A stretch of 64,000 bases of DNA from Pseudomonas entomophila (GTDB lineage: Bacteria > Pseudomonadota > Gammaproteobacteria > Pseudomonadales > Pseudomonadaceae): NCBI RefSeq assembly GCF_029478665.1, contig NZ_JARPQB010000028.1, positions 1 to 64,000 of the forward strand. Direction: 5' to 3'. Positions 51,537-59,371 of the stretch are shown here, piece by piece. Both the position numbers and the translations under genes were made by a program. The notes below the pieces were generated by a model that was not told the origin of the DNA, searched no databases, and saw nothing but the letters and a program-made list of their open reading frames with translations. The number at the start of each line of letters is the position of its first letter. The first letter of the stretch is position 1.

Positions 51537-53156
51537 ATGAGCCAAGACACCCTGATCGAAGTCCGCGACCTGGCGGTGGAGTTCGTCACTGGCGAGCAAG
51601 TCAACCGCGTGGTCGACGGCATCAGCTTCGACATCCGCAAGGGCGAGACCCTGGCCCTGGTCGGCGAAAGCGGCTCGGGCAAGTCGGTAACCGCCCACTC
51701 GATTTTGCGCCTGCTGCCCTACCCGCTGGCGCGGCATCCCAGCGGCAGCATCCAGTACGGCGGCAAGGACCTGCTGCACCTGGGCGAAAAGCCCATGCAG
51801 CGGATTCGCGGCAATCGCATTGCGATGATCTTCCAGGAGCCGATGACCTCGCTGAACCCGCTGCACAGCATCGAGAAGCAGATCAACGAGATCCTGTTGC
51901 TGCACAAGGGCCTGACCGGAAAGGAAGCCACCGCACGCACACTGGAGCTGCTGGAGCTGGTCGGCATTCCCGAGCCACACAAGCGCCTGAAAGCCCTGCC
52001 CCACGAGCTGTCCGGTGGCCAGCGCCAGCGGGTGATGATCGCCATGGCCCTGGCCAACGAGCCCGAACTGCTGATCGCCGACGAGCCCACCACGGCGCTC
52101 GACGTGACCGTGCAGTTGAAGATTCTCGACCTGCTCAAGGAGCTTCAAGCACGTCTCGGCATGGCCCTGCTGCTGATCAGCCACGACCTCAACCTGGTGC
52201 GCCGCATCGCCCACCGCGTGTGCGTGATGCAGTGCGGCAAGATCGTCGAGCAGGCCGACTGCGCCACGCTGTTCAGCAAGCCGCAGCATCCGTATACGCA
52301 GATGCTGATCAATGCCGAACCCAGCGGCGCGCCCGCTGCGAACGCCGAAGGTGCGCCGTTGCTGGAGGTCAAAGATCTGAAGGTGTGGTTCCCGATCAAG
52401 AAGGGGCTGCTGCGCCGGACCGTGGACCATGTGAAGGCGGTGGATGGGGTGAACTTCAGCCTGCCTCAGGGGCAGACGCTCGGCATCGTTGGCGAGAGCG
52501 GGTCGGGCAAGTCCACCTTGGGGCTGGCGATCTTGCGGTTGATTTCCAGCCAGGGTGGCATTCGCTTCCATGGGCAGGATCTTGAAGGGCTGAACCAGAA
52601 GGCCGTGCGGCCGCTGCGGCGGGAGATGCAGGTGGTGTTTCAGGATCCCTTTGGCAGCCTGAGCCCGCGTATGTGCGTGGCGGATATCGTTGGCGAGGGG
52701 TTACGGATTCACAAGATCGGCACGCCGGCTGAGCAGGAAGCGGCGATTATTGCGGCGTTGGAGGAAGTGGGGCTGGATCCACGCACCCGCCATCGCTACC
52801 CGCATGAGTTTTCCGGTGGCCAGCGGCAGCGCATCGCCATTGCCCGGGCGTTGGTGTTGAAGCCGGCGCTGATATTGCTGGATGAGCCGACCTCGGCGCT
52901 GGATCGGACGGTGCAGCGGCAGGTGGTTGAGCTTTTGCGGAATTTGCAGGTTAAGTACAACCTCACCTACCTGTTCATTAGTCATGACCTGGCAGTGGTC
53001 AAGGCGTTGAGTCATCAATTGATGGTGATCAAGCATGGGCAGGTGGTGGAACAGGGGGATGCTGGGGCTATTTTTCATGAGCCGAAGCATGGGTATACGA
53101 GGCAGTTGTTGGAGGCGGCGTTTTTGGGAGTGAATGCGACCGCCAAGGGGGCATGA
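51537..53156 (+). CDS. yejF: Peptide ABC transporter ATP-binding protein YejF
   Basis: This 539-residue protein is a fusion of two ABC ATPase domains (about 5-260 and 280-530). Each has Walker A GESGSGKS, a signature (LSGGQRQRV and FSGGQRQRI), and Walker B (LIADEPTTALD and ILLDEPTSALD). It powers the YejB/E channel. From about 52350 on, the third-position preference visibly shifts from C toward G and T (many TTG, CGG and GGG codons), although the protein stays normal. The stop overlaps the AT-rich gene that follows, at the edge of the accessory island. Confidence 0.94.
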   Translation: MSQDTLIEVRDLAVEFVTGEQVNRVVDGISFDIRKGETLALVGESGSGKSVTAHSILRLLPYPLARHPSGSIQYGGKDLLHLGEKPMQRIRGNRIAMIFQEPMTSLNPLHSIEKQINEILLLHKGLTGKEATARTLELLELVGIPEPHKRLKALPHELSGGQRQRVMIAMALANEPELLIADEPTTALDVTVQLKILDLLKELQARLGMALLLISHDLNLVRRIAHRVCVMQCGKIVEQADCATLFSKPQHPYTQMLINAEPSGAPAANAEGAPLLEVKDLKVWFPIKKGLLRRTVDHVKAVDGVNFSLPQGQTLGIVGESGSGKSTLGLAILRLISSQGGIRFHGQDLEGLNQKAVRPLRREMQVVFQDPFGSLSPRMCVADIVGEGLRIHKIGTPAEQEAAIIAALEEVGLDPRTRHRYPHEFSGGQRQRIAIARALVLKPALILLDEPTSALDRTVQRQVVELLRNLQVKYNLTYLFISHDLAVVKALSHQLMVIKHGQVVEQGDAGAIFHEPKHGYTRQLLEAAFLGVNATAKGA

Positions 53157-53794
53157 TGAGCAAGAAAGACACCGCACGTGGCTCAACCATCGTCGACACC
53201 ATACGATCGGACTCTTTGAAAAGCATAGGCAAAGACTATGCAGAAATCGGGTTAGACTCCGCACTTGAGTCGGGTATCCTTCGAGACATCCCGGTTGTGA
53301 ACACCGTTGTCGGCTTGTTCAGCTTTGCGGGCACGATAAGAGACTCCCTACTTACTTCAAAAATAATTAGATTTATCAATCAGCTATCCGAGCTTTCAAC
53401 CAAGGAACGGATAGCAATGACAGACAAACTTAATGATGATGACAAATTCGCAGGGAAAGCTGGCTCCGTCATCATTGAAATTCTGGACAGAATGGAAAGC
53501 GCAAAAAAACCGGAAATTGCCGCCAAAGCATTTGGAGCTTTTGCGAAAGATGAGATTTCATTTGAAGAGCTTCGACGCATCCTGTTTGCCCTCGAGCGGC
53601 TCCCATCATTCGATTTTGACAAGCTAGCACCATTTTCCAAAGCAACAATTCAAGAATCAGTAAAAATGGATGAATCCCTCTTACTTACATTCGTAAACGC
53701 CGGACTAGGAAAAAATAACGGTGGTTTCGATGGAGGCGCAATACTTCCAACCAACCTTTGCAAACTCTTGGCAAAGCTGAATATTTTTACTTGA
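53153..53794 (+). CDS. AT-rich gene of unknown function
   Basis: This 213-residue protein opens MMSKKDTARGSTIVDTIRSD. A hydrophobic segment near 45-62 (IPVVNTVVGLFSFAGTI) is followed by a helical basic stretch. The rest looks helical and charged. I recall similar proteins in many unrelated bacteria, with the same DIPVVNT..G..RD..L pattern, but no function. Base composition is much more AT-rich than the yej genes, which suggests transfer. The ATG overlaps the yejF stop by four bases, so it would be translated with the transporter operon even if it has no functional tie. An ATG one codon later is equally possible. Confidence 0.75.
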   Translation: MMSKKDTARGSTIVDTIRSDSLKSIGKDYAEIGLDSALESGILRDIPVVNTVVGLFSFAGTIRDSLLTSKIIRFINQLSELSTKERIAMTDKLNDDDKFAGKAGSVIIEILDRMESAKKPEIAAKAFGAFAKDEISFEELRRILFALERLPSFDFDKLAPFSKATIQESVKMDESLLLTFVNAGLGKNNGGFDGGAILPTNLCKLLAKLNIFT

Positions 53795-53863
53795 ACAATA
53801 CAAAGCTCAGATAGACTGCAAATCTACGTAAAAACAACATAAATCAGACTTACCCTCTTCCTT
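53795..53863. other. AT-rich gap
   Basis: These 69 AT-rich bases follow the unknown gene and precede the structured leader. No terminator is evident. Confidence 0.4.
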
Positions 53864-54140
53864 GTAGTCCATTTCCCAAATATCCTCTCAACGCCTTTTT
53901 TTCGTTGCGGCCGCACTGGCATCCGCCTAGTCTCGGCAAGTCGCTGAAACCAGCGATCGGCTTTGACAGGCCGCGATGGTACTAGGATATGCAGCACCTT
54001 CAATGGTAGCTGTACGTGCGGGCACGCTTGCGTGCGCCGGAACTTCCTATGTCCGCCGGTCTGTCAACCCACGTACAGCTGCCACCCTTCTGTTTGACAG
54101 CGGGCCGGTGGTGGCTCCTTTAGGGATATAGGAGCTCAAC
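53864..54140 (+). promoter_or_regulatory. Structured 5' leader of the small-protein cassette, with sequestered ribosome site
   Basis: Three elements are visible. First is a hairpin around CGGC-TTTGACAG-GCCG (53957-53972). Second is a three-way junction whose outer 15-bp stem pairs 54004-54018 with 54070-54084, enclosing GCACGC-TT-GCGTGC (54022-54035) and GCCGG/CCGGT (54036-54040 with 54056-54060). Third is a hairpin pairing GGCTCCT (54113-54119) with AGGAGCT (54130-54136) that buries the AGGAG Shine-Dalgarno six bases before the ATG at 54141. The junction is repeated at 58191-58418 with paired substitutions. The layout resembles a cis-regulatory RNA; ligand or trigger is unknown. TTGACA at 53963-53968 could instead be a -35 box. 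Confidence 0.6.
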
Positions 54141-54386
54141 ATGTTAAAGATCGTCCCCGATCCACCCCACAACCACCACTCCCTCGAAGACACCATCATC
54201 CAGGCCACCGAATACGCCCTCTGCGCGCAGACCGTGGCGCATCAGGCTGTTCTGCTGCATCCCAAGTCGCCCGTGTCGATTCTGGTCCTGGCCGCGATGC
54301 ATGAAATGGAGGCGCTGCGGGTGCTGCTCGAGTCGGCGTTGATTCAGGTGCAGATGCCGCAGGTGGAGCCTCGGACGTTGCATTAA
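54141..54386 (+). CDS. Small cassette protein A, only intact copy
   Basis: This 81-residue protein opens MLKIVPDPPHNHHSLEDTII and continues with helices rich in Ala and Leu (AMHEMEALRVLLESALIQVQ). It is reminiscent of the small Pseudomonas-specific DUF6124/DUF3077-like proteins that begin with the same IVPDPP motif. Function is unknown. Three further 5'-truncated or disrupted copies lie at 55145, 58421 and 59044. A strong AGGAG precedes the ATG but is paired in the leader hairpin. A REP pair and the DUF3077 gene follow. Confidence 0.75.
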   Translation: MLKIVPDPPHNHHSLEDTIIQATEYALCAQTVAHQAVLLHPKSPVSILVLAAMHEMEALRVLLESALIQVQMPQVEPRTLH

Positions 54387-54420
54387 GCCGGTATGTCATG
54401 AGTTGCCTGGGCGGGCCCTG

Positions 54421-54486
54421 TTCGCCGGCAAGGCCGGCTCCTACCTGGGGCGCGATTTGCCTGTAGGAGCCGGCGTTGCCGGCGAA
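54421..54486. repeat. REP pair inside cassette copy 1
   Basis: Near-complementary arms beginning TTCGCCGGCAAGGCCGG and ending CCGGCGTTGCCGGCGAA flank an 18-base spacer. The same element recurs at the equivalent place in the three other cassette copies. Confidence 0.9.
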
Positions 54487-54527
54487 TGGGCCAGGCCTGG
54501 CACCGAAGATTTCAGGGAGATTGAGCC

Positions 54528-54797
54528 ATGAGCACAGACGACACCACGCCCCACACCACTGTGGGCAAGACCAAGTTCTACCAAGGTGCAAAGCACACCG
54601 ACCCGCTGTTCTGCATCGAACCCGGCATCCCTTGCCAGCACGCACGGGAACAGGCTTCGGAGTTGATGGGCTGCGTGTGCGACCTGACCATCACCGGGAT
54701 CATGGAGGACAAGCCTCAGCTGATCTGGGCGTCGTATTACCTGAGCGCGCTGGCCAAGGCGTTGATGGACGATGCGGAGTTGGGGATGAAGCATTAA
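54528..54797 (+). CDS. DUF3077 family protein, copy 1
   Basis: This 89-residue protein starts MSTDDTTPHTTVGKTKFY and contains CIEPGIPCQHAREQASELMG, typical of DUF3077, a small family mostly found in Pseudomonas and without known function. The last 45 residues form two likely helices (LIWASYYLSALAKALMDDAE). AGGGAGATTGAGCC just upstream supplies the ribosome site. It belongs to a cassette with protein A, and three more copies lie within 5 kb. Confidence 0.85.
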   Translation: MSTDDTTPHTTVGKTKFYQGAKHTDPLFCIEPGIPCQHAREQASELMGCVCDLTITGIMEDKPQLIWASYYLSALAKALMDDAELGMKH

Positions 54798-54847
54798 GGG
54801 GTTGTTCTTTCGAGGTGTTTGACGAAAGAGTTGCAGCGCCTGGGAGA

Positions 54848-55096
54848 TCGAGCGCCGCCCGCGCGGCGCATCGCGGATGAATCCGCTCCTACATTTGTTG
54901 CAACGTGGCCATGCCTGATAGGCCATGGTTGTACGCCTTGTTTGCACGACGCGGTATTTCGGCTGGCGCTGCTGCCGCCCCGCCTGACTCAAGCCATGCG
55001 CCAAGGCTGGCAACCATGGCCTCACAGGTGCGGCACGTTGCAACAGATGTAGGAGCGGATTCATCCGCGATGCGCCGCGCGGGCGGCGCTCGATCT
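54848..55096. repeat. Composite REP unit between cassette copies 1 and 2
   Basis: An inverted pair (54848-54892 and 55048-55096) of the GCGGATGAATCCGCTCCTAC type encloses about 155 bases that include CCATGGCCTCAC and GTGCGGCACGTTGCA, as in the unit at 129-290. No gene is supported in 54798-55144. Confidence 0.82.
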
Positions 55097-55144
55097 GATG
55101 GGCGCAGCAAAGCTATTGCCAAACATCTAGCTGCCAACACACCG

Positions 55145-55352
55145 CTCCCTCGAAGACACCATCATCCAAGCCACCGAGTACGCCCTCTGCGCGCAGACCG
55201 TGGCGCATCAGGCTGTTCTGCTGCACCCCAAGTCGCCCGTGTCGATTCTGGTCATGGCCGCGATGCATGAAATGGAGGCGCTGCGGGTGCTGCTCGAATC
55301 GGCGTTGATTCAGGTGCAGATGCCGCAGGTGGAGCCTCGGACGTTGCATTAA
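55145..55352 (+). pseudogene. Cassette protein A, copy 2, 5'-truncated
   Basis: The reading frame for LEDTIIQATEYALC through to the end of protein A is intact and nearly identical to copy 1. The first dozen codons and the leader are replaced by REP-flanking sequence with an in-frame TAG upstream. No start codon lies before an internal Met, so this is a remnant. Confidence 0.8.
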
Positions 55353-55386
55353 GCCGGTATGTCATGAGTTGCCTGGGCGGGCCCTG

Positions 55387-55452
55387 TTCGCCGGCAAGGC
55401 CGGCTCCTACCTGGGGCGCGATTTGCCTGTAGGAGCCGGCGTTGCCGGCGAA
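55387..55452. repeat. REP pair inside cassette copy 2
   Basis: This is the same 66-base element as in copy 1, at the same distance from its two flanking genes. Confidence 0.9.
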
Positions 55453-55493
55453 TGGGCCAGGCCTGGCACCGAAGATTTCAGGGAGATTGAGCC

Positions 55494-55763
55494 ATGAGCA
55501 CAGACGACACCACGCCCCACACCACTGTGGGCAAGACCAAGTTCTACCAGGGTGCAAAGCATACCGACCCGTTGTTCTGCATCGAACCCGGCATCCCTTG
55601 CCAGCACGCACGAGAACAGGCTTCGGAGTTGATGGGCTGCGTGTGCGACCTGATCATCACCGGGATCATGGAGGACAAGCCTCAGCTGATCTGGGCGTCG
55701 TATTACCTGAGCGCGCTGGCCAAGGCGCTGATGGATGATGCGGAGTTGGGGATGAAGCACTGA
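55494..55763 (+). CDS. DUF3077 family protein, copy 2
   Basis: This 89-residue protein differs from copy 1 at a single residue (Ile for Thr in CDLIITGIM). It has the same ribosome site and upstream REP pair. Because its partner A gene is truncated, expression would depend on read-through from upstream or a local promoter. Confidence 0.83.
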   Translation: MSTDDTTPHTTVGKTKFYQGAKHTDPLFCIEPGIPCQHAREQASELMGCVCDLIITGIMEDKPQLIWASYYLSALAKALMDDAELGMKH

Positions 55764-55837
55764 AGGCTATGTAAGTAGGGAGGGCTGGCCTCATCGCAGG
55801 CGAGCCTGCTCCTGAAGGGCTGCATCGCGCAGTGTCC

Positions 55838-56436
55838 AAGTAGATCGCCTTGTTACGAACCAAGCGTCTTCGCGGATTTTGACCCGCAGCGCATCAAAGA
55901 ACATGACGGGATACTTCGGCTCCAGAGGTCGCTGTTGCCACGCATCGATTTCCTCCATGACCTCGTCTGTCACGGAACTGATGAAGTCTGGCGAAACGTC
56001 TGTTCCATACTGTTCGGAAGGGAATGCACGGATCTCTCTGACGGTCATTCCACGGGCGTACATGGCAATGATCTTGTCGTCGAAACCTGTGTAGCGGCGC
56101 TCATACTTGGGAATCAAGATCGGCGAAAAACTGCCATCCCGATCACGCGGGATGTCCAATCGTAGCGGGCCATCACCGGTTAGTACGGTCTTACCGCTCT
56201 TGCTATTGCGCTGATTGGTTTCATCCTCCGGGCGCTGCGCGCCCGGAGGATAGCCCAGGTGATGGCCAAGCTCGGCATTCAGGGCTCGTTCAATCAGCGC
56301 CTTCTGGAACGCCGCAGATGCCTCTTCGATGGCTTCTGCGGACATAAGCGTGTCGGGGGAGCTGGTCAAGCAGCTATTTCGGGATCTTCGGAAGCTCTCG
56401 TGGCGGTTGGCGAGCAGATTTCTTTTTGGTTGGCAT
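55838..56436 (-). pseudogene. IS256/mutator-type transposase, truncated and disrupted
   Basis: Translation from ATG at 56436 gives MPTKKKSARQPPRELPKIPK and then a TAG at codon 21. After it the frame continues through ERALNAELGHHLGYPPGAQ, GDGPLRLDIPRDRDGSFSP and FDDKIIAMYARGMTVREI, all typical of IS256 transposases. A frameshift near 55862 interrupts the usual EDAVVRNKAIYL segment, and the C-terminal half with the last catalytic Glu is absent. It cannot be active. Confidence 0.88.
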
Positions 56437-56504
56437 ACATGCACCTCTTACTCATGTTATGCCCGAACACAAAATTTCTGACACCCTCAATTTCTGACAC
56501 CCTC
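55838..56504 (-). mobile_element. IS256-type insertion sequence remnant
   Basis: A broken transposase gene is followed on its 5' side by a putative IS end. The 14-mer TTTCTGACACCCTC occurs twice in a row (56475-56488 and 56491-56504), as if two IS ends lay side by side. The other end is missing, since homology stops after about 230 codons. The remnant marks the left edge of the AT-rich segment that carries the Ulp1-like gene. Confidence 0.7.
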
Positions 56505-56510
56505 GATTAC

Positions 56511-56930
56511 TCACCCGTTCCAAGCTCCCCGTCCGCTGAAGGTCGACCATTCGCCAATTACTACTCGACAGGGCTCAAATCAATTAGCATTAACTAACAC
56601 GCAGAATACATTCAACGGAAAACCTTACATCAAGATCACAGCAACCCAATCAAGTAATTACGCAGCCGACGGTGGAATGCGACGCTGAACTGCAAAGATG
56701 CCCCTATAGAAAAATGCTACGGCAGGTGGGTTATTAATTACCCACCTACTTCACCACCGACCTACATTCCTCCTGATCACGACAGACCAACCTATTTTGC
56801 CGCTGACTTTTTGCCAGAGCAAAAAAAAAGCACCTAATATTGATAGACCCGATGGGTAACACCCGTCATTGTGGCTTATCACCCATATTGCATTCCTGCT
56901 AAAAATCACACAACATACCCGGAGCAGAAA
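56511..56930. other. AT-rich intergenic region before the Ulp1-like gene
   Basis: No gene is seen. A palindrome AGGTGGGT (56724-56731) / ACCCACCT (56740-56747) forms an eight-base stem and may be a terminator or protein site. A small GGGT-AAC-ACCC hairpin lies near 56853-56863. I see no convincing hrp box (GGAACC-N16-CCAC) in this stretch. Confidence 0.5.
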
Positions 56931-58049
56931 ATGATTAGATCAAGTTTATCCCTACAAAATAGAATCCACTCATCCAACCAATCAACAGAAGCCAGCCATG
57001 ACGACAAAAACAAATACAACAACACAACAACAATCTTCCATTACAATAAAAACAACGAATCAAAGGATGACGTGAAAATCGTAATAAACGCAAAATCACA
57101 CAAGAGTCGCAACGAAGACATACAGGTTTTAGTTGGAGATACACCTAGAACTTTCAAAAGCGATAAAGCTCGACACCTGCTGAACATGGGTAACTGCTTC
57201 AAAGACTTTCCCAAGATCGCGATGACACATCTGGAGCGCATTTGTTCAAAACATAGTGGAGGCGAAAGCATCATCATGCCTTTTGTCGAATCGCGCCCTC
57301 CGCTAAATGAAAGCAATAAATTATTGAACAAAATTGGATTCGAAAAACTATCACTAGACATCAAATCCGCATTAGACACCAACCCAGACCTAACCAAAAT
57401 ATTAATTCCTGTCGTGGAACAGGGACACTGGCGACTCTGCATCTTAACCAAACCAGACAGCAAAGATTTGTGGCAGCTAATTATAACCGAAACTATTAGT
57501 CGCGCCAAAACCACTTCCCTGCAAAATCTTAAGCAATACTATAGCGACTTGCAAAATAACATTTTATCGAGCGCAGAAAAAGCCCTGCCAGGCAAGACAA
57601 CAGACACATTCAACTATAAAGAGTTTAAACAGTACGGAGAGCGAGGATGCGGTATTACGACCAGCATCATAATGGAGGGGATACTGAAGGGAGAAATAGA
57701 CATTAATAGCAATTTATACAACGATAGCGACTGGATATCAGAACATCGCGACACCCCATCAAAACTCTCTCAACTCGAATCAATACTAAAAGAAATCGAA
57801 ACCAGAAGAGACACTCTAATTGAAAGATATAGCAACGGCTTGATTGATGACGAGGAAAGCGATAGACAGTTCCAGTTACTGGAGTGCGAGCGTATTGAGA
57901 CAGAATCTAACATACAAATTGAAAAGTACTGCCCAGAGGAAAGCCATCTTACATTAGCCACAAACAAAAGCGAATCCAGCAACATTACGCTTGAGGCGCT
58001 CCGTCGAGTTCAGCTCGCCTTCAAGCTTGAAAAATCTTTTACTGCATAG
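56931..58049 (+). CDS. Putative Ulp1-like (CE clan) cysteine protease, candidate effector
   Basis: This 372-residue protein is encoded by strikingly AT-rich DNA. Residues 1-60 are polar and rich in Asn, Ser and Lys, like a secreted effector's N-terminus. His166 sits in EQGHWRLCIL, matching the H-W of Ulp1-type enzymes. Gln234 lies exactly six residues before Cys240 in QYGERGCGI, the spacing and Cys-Gly-Ile context of Ulp1 (Q-x5-C-G). Glu187 (IITETI) is a plausible third residue, as in YopJ-like enzymes. Such proteases remove ubiquitin or SUMO, or acetylate host proteins. The ATG at 56931 has GGAG six bases upstream. The C-terminal 100 residues are helical. The function is inferred from these few residues. 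Confidence 0.6.
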   Translation: MIRSSLSLQNRIHSSNQSTEASHDDKNKYNNTTTIFHYNKNNESKDDVKIVINAKSHKSRNEDIQVLVGDTPRTFKSDKARHLLNMGNCFKDFPKIAMTHLERICSKHSGGESIIMPFVESRPPLNESNKLLNKIGFEKLSLDIKSALDTNPDLTKILIPVVEQGHWRLCILTKPDSKDLWQLIITETISRAKTTSLQNLKQYYSDLQNNILSSAEKALPGKTTDTFNYKEFKQYGERGCGITTSIIMEGILKGEIDINSNLYNDSDWISEHRDTPSKLSQLESILKEIETRRDTLIERYSNGLIDDEESDRQFQLLECERIETESNIQIEKYCPEESHLTLATNKSESSNITLEALRRVQLAFKLEKSFTA

Positions 58050-58190
58050 CAGTAAACCAGGCAACATTTCTTCAAGCCTGTTCTGAGCATGAGTCTTTTA
58101 TGAAACCTTTGAAAATCAATCGAATTCTCTGGAAACCTGACTTCCACTTGCCTCATCGGACACCGTTTTTTCAAACTTAACCGCTTTCCC
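58050..58190. other. AT-rich gap after the Ulp1-like gene
   Basis: No gene and no clear terminator are seen. The composition returns to GC-rich where the leader homology begins at 58191. Confidence 0.4.
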
Positions 58191-58418
58191 GTAGGCCGTT
58201 TCCCAAAGATACTGTTGCCGCTATTTTTCCGTTGCGATCGCTCTGGCGGCGCTCTACTGCAATACAGCGATCGGCTTTGACAGGCCGCGACGCAACACCT
58301 GCACTGCTTGCCCTCTATGGCGGCTGTGGATGGGGCACGCTTGCGTGCGCCGGTTTTGTGTCCGCCGGTCTATGCATAGCTGCCACTTACCTGTTTGACA
58401 GCAGTCCGGTAGCGGCCC
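58191..58418 (+). promoter_or_regulatory. Second copy of the structured leader, expression end missing
   Basis: The sequence is homologous to 53864 onward. It keeps the CGGC-TTTGACAG-GCCG hairpin and the three-way junction: outer stem 58319-58328 with 58375-58384, GCACGC-TT-GCGTGC at 58335-58348, and GCCGG/CCGGT at 58349-58353 with 58365-58369. Against copy 1 the outer stem shows an A-T to G-C double change and two changes kept by G-U pairing. After CTGTTTGACAGC the Shine-Dalgarno hairpin and the start of gene A are deleted. Confidence 0.6.
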
Positions 58419-58420
58419 TG

Positions 58421-58522
58421 GCCATGGCCGCGATGCATGAAATGGAGGCGCTGCGGGTGCTGCTCGAATCGGCGTTGATTCAGGTGCAGATGCCGCAGAT
58501 GGAGCCTCGGACGTTGCATTAA
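58421..58522 (+). pseudogene. Cassette protein A, copy 3, fragment
   Basis: Only the last 33 codons (from AMAAMHEMEALRVLL) remain, joined directly to the truncated leader. The product could at most be a short peptide. Confidence 0.78.
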
Positions 58523-58556
58523 GCCGGTATGTCGTGAGTTGCCTGGGCGGGCCCTG

Positions 58557-58622
58557 TTCGCCGGCAAGGCCGGCTCCTACCTGGGGCGCAATTCGCCTGT
58601 AGGAGCCGGCGTTGCCGGCGAA
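58557..58622. repeat. REP pair inside cassette copy 3
   Basis: This is the same element as in copies 1 and 2, with minor changes in the spacer. Confidence 0.9.
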
Positions 58623-58663
58623 TGGGCCCGGCCAGGCATCGAGGATTTCAGGGAGATTGAGCC

Positions 58664-58933
58664 ATGAGCACAGACGACACCACGCCCCACACCACCGTGG
58701 GCAAGACCAAGTTCTACCAGGGTGCAAAGCATACCGACCCGCTGTTCTGCATCGAACCCGGCATCCCTTGCCAGCACGCACGGGAACAGGCTTCTGAGTT
58801 GATGGGCTGCGTGTGCGACCTGACCATCACCGGGATCATGGAGGAGAAACCTCAGCTGATCTGGGCGTCGTATTACCTGAGCGCGCTGGCCAAGGCACTG
58901 ATGGATGATGCGGAGTTGGGGATGAAGCATTAA
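58664..58933 (+). CDS. DUF3077 family protein, copy 3
   Basis: This 89-residue protein is identical to copy 1 except for Glu instead of Asp in GIMEEKPQ. The reading frame and ribosome site are intact. The cassette's A gene is only a fragment, so B appears to be the part under retention. Confidence 0.83.
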   Translation: MSTDDTTPHTTVGKTKFYQGAKHTDPLFCIEPGIPCQHAREQASELMGCVCDLTITGIMEEKPQLIWASYYLSALAKALMDDAELGMKH

Positions 58934-58979
58934 GGGGTTGTTCTTTCGAGGTGTTTGACGAAAGGGTTGCAGCGCCAGG

Positions 58980-59013
58980 GAGATCGAGCGCCGCGCGGGC
59001 GGCGCTCGATCTC
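58980..59013. repeat. Shortened REP palindrome
   Basis: GAGATCGAGCGCCG pairs with CGGCGCTCGATCTC across a short GC-rich centre. It looks like the composite unit at 54848-55096 with the middle removed. Confidence 0.75.
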
Positions 59014-59043
59014 GAGACCGCTGCAAGGCTATTGCCAAACAAC

Positions 59044-59230
59044 CCAGGCCACGGAGTAAGCCCTCTGTGCGCAGACCGTGGCGCATCAGGCTGTTCTGCT
59101 GCATCCCAAGTCGCCCATGTCGATTCTGGTCATGGCCGCGATGCATGAAATGGAGGCGCTGCGGGTGCTGCTCGAATCAGCGTTGATCCAGGTGCAGATG
59201 CCGCAGGTGGAGCCTCGGACGTTGCATTAA
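59044..59230 (+). pseudogene. Cassette protein A, copy 4, truncated with in-frame stop
   Basis: Homology to gene A starts inside the codons for QATEYALC, where TAC has become TAA (ACG GAG TAA GCC). The remainder to the TAA at 59228 is intact in frame. The start is missing. Confidence 0.8.
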
Positions 59231-59264
59231 GCCGGTATGTCGTGAGTTGCCTGGGCGGGCCCTG

Positions 59265-59330
59265 TTCGCCGGCAAGGCCGGCTCCTACGAGGGCCGCGAA
59301 TCGCCTGTAGGAGCCGGCGTTGCCGGCGAA
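59265..59330. repeat. REP pair inside cassette copy 4
   Basis: The same arms as the other copies with a slightly different spacer (GAGGGCCGCGAATC). Confidence 0.9.
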
Positions 59331-59371
59331 TGGGCCCGGCCAGGCATCGAGGATTTCAGGGAGATTGAGCC

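Noticed and set aside
58232..58522. 96-codon plus-strand frame through leader copy 2 into the gene A fragment
   Set aside because: The first 63 codons are the structured leader, which is non-coding in copy 1. The frame is an accident of the deletion that joined leader and gene A.
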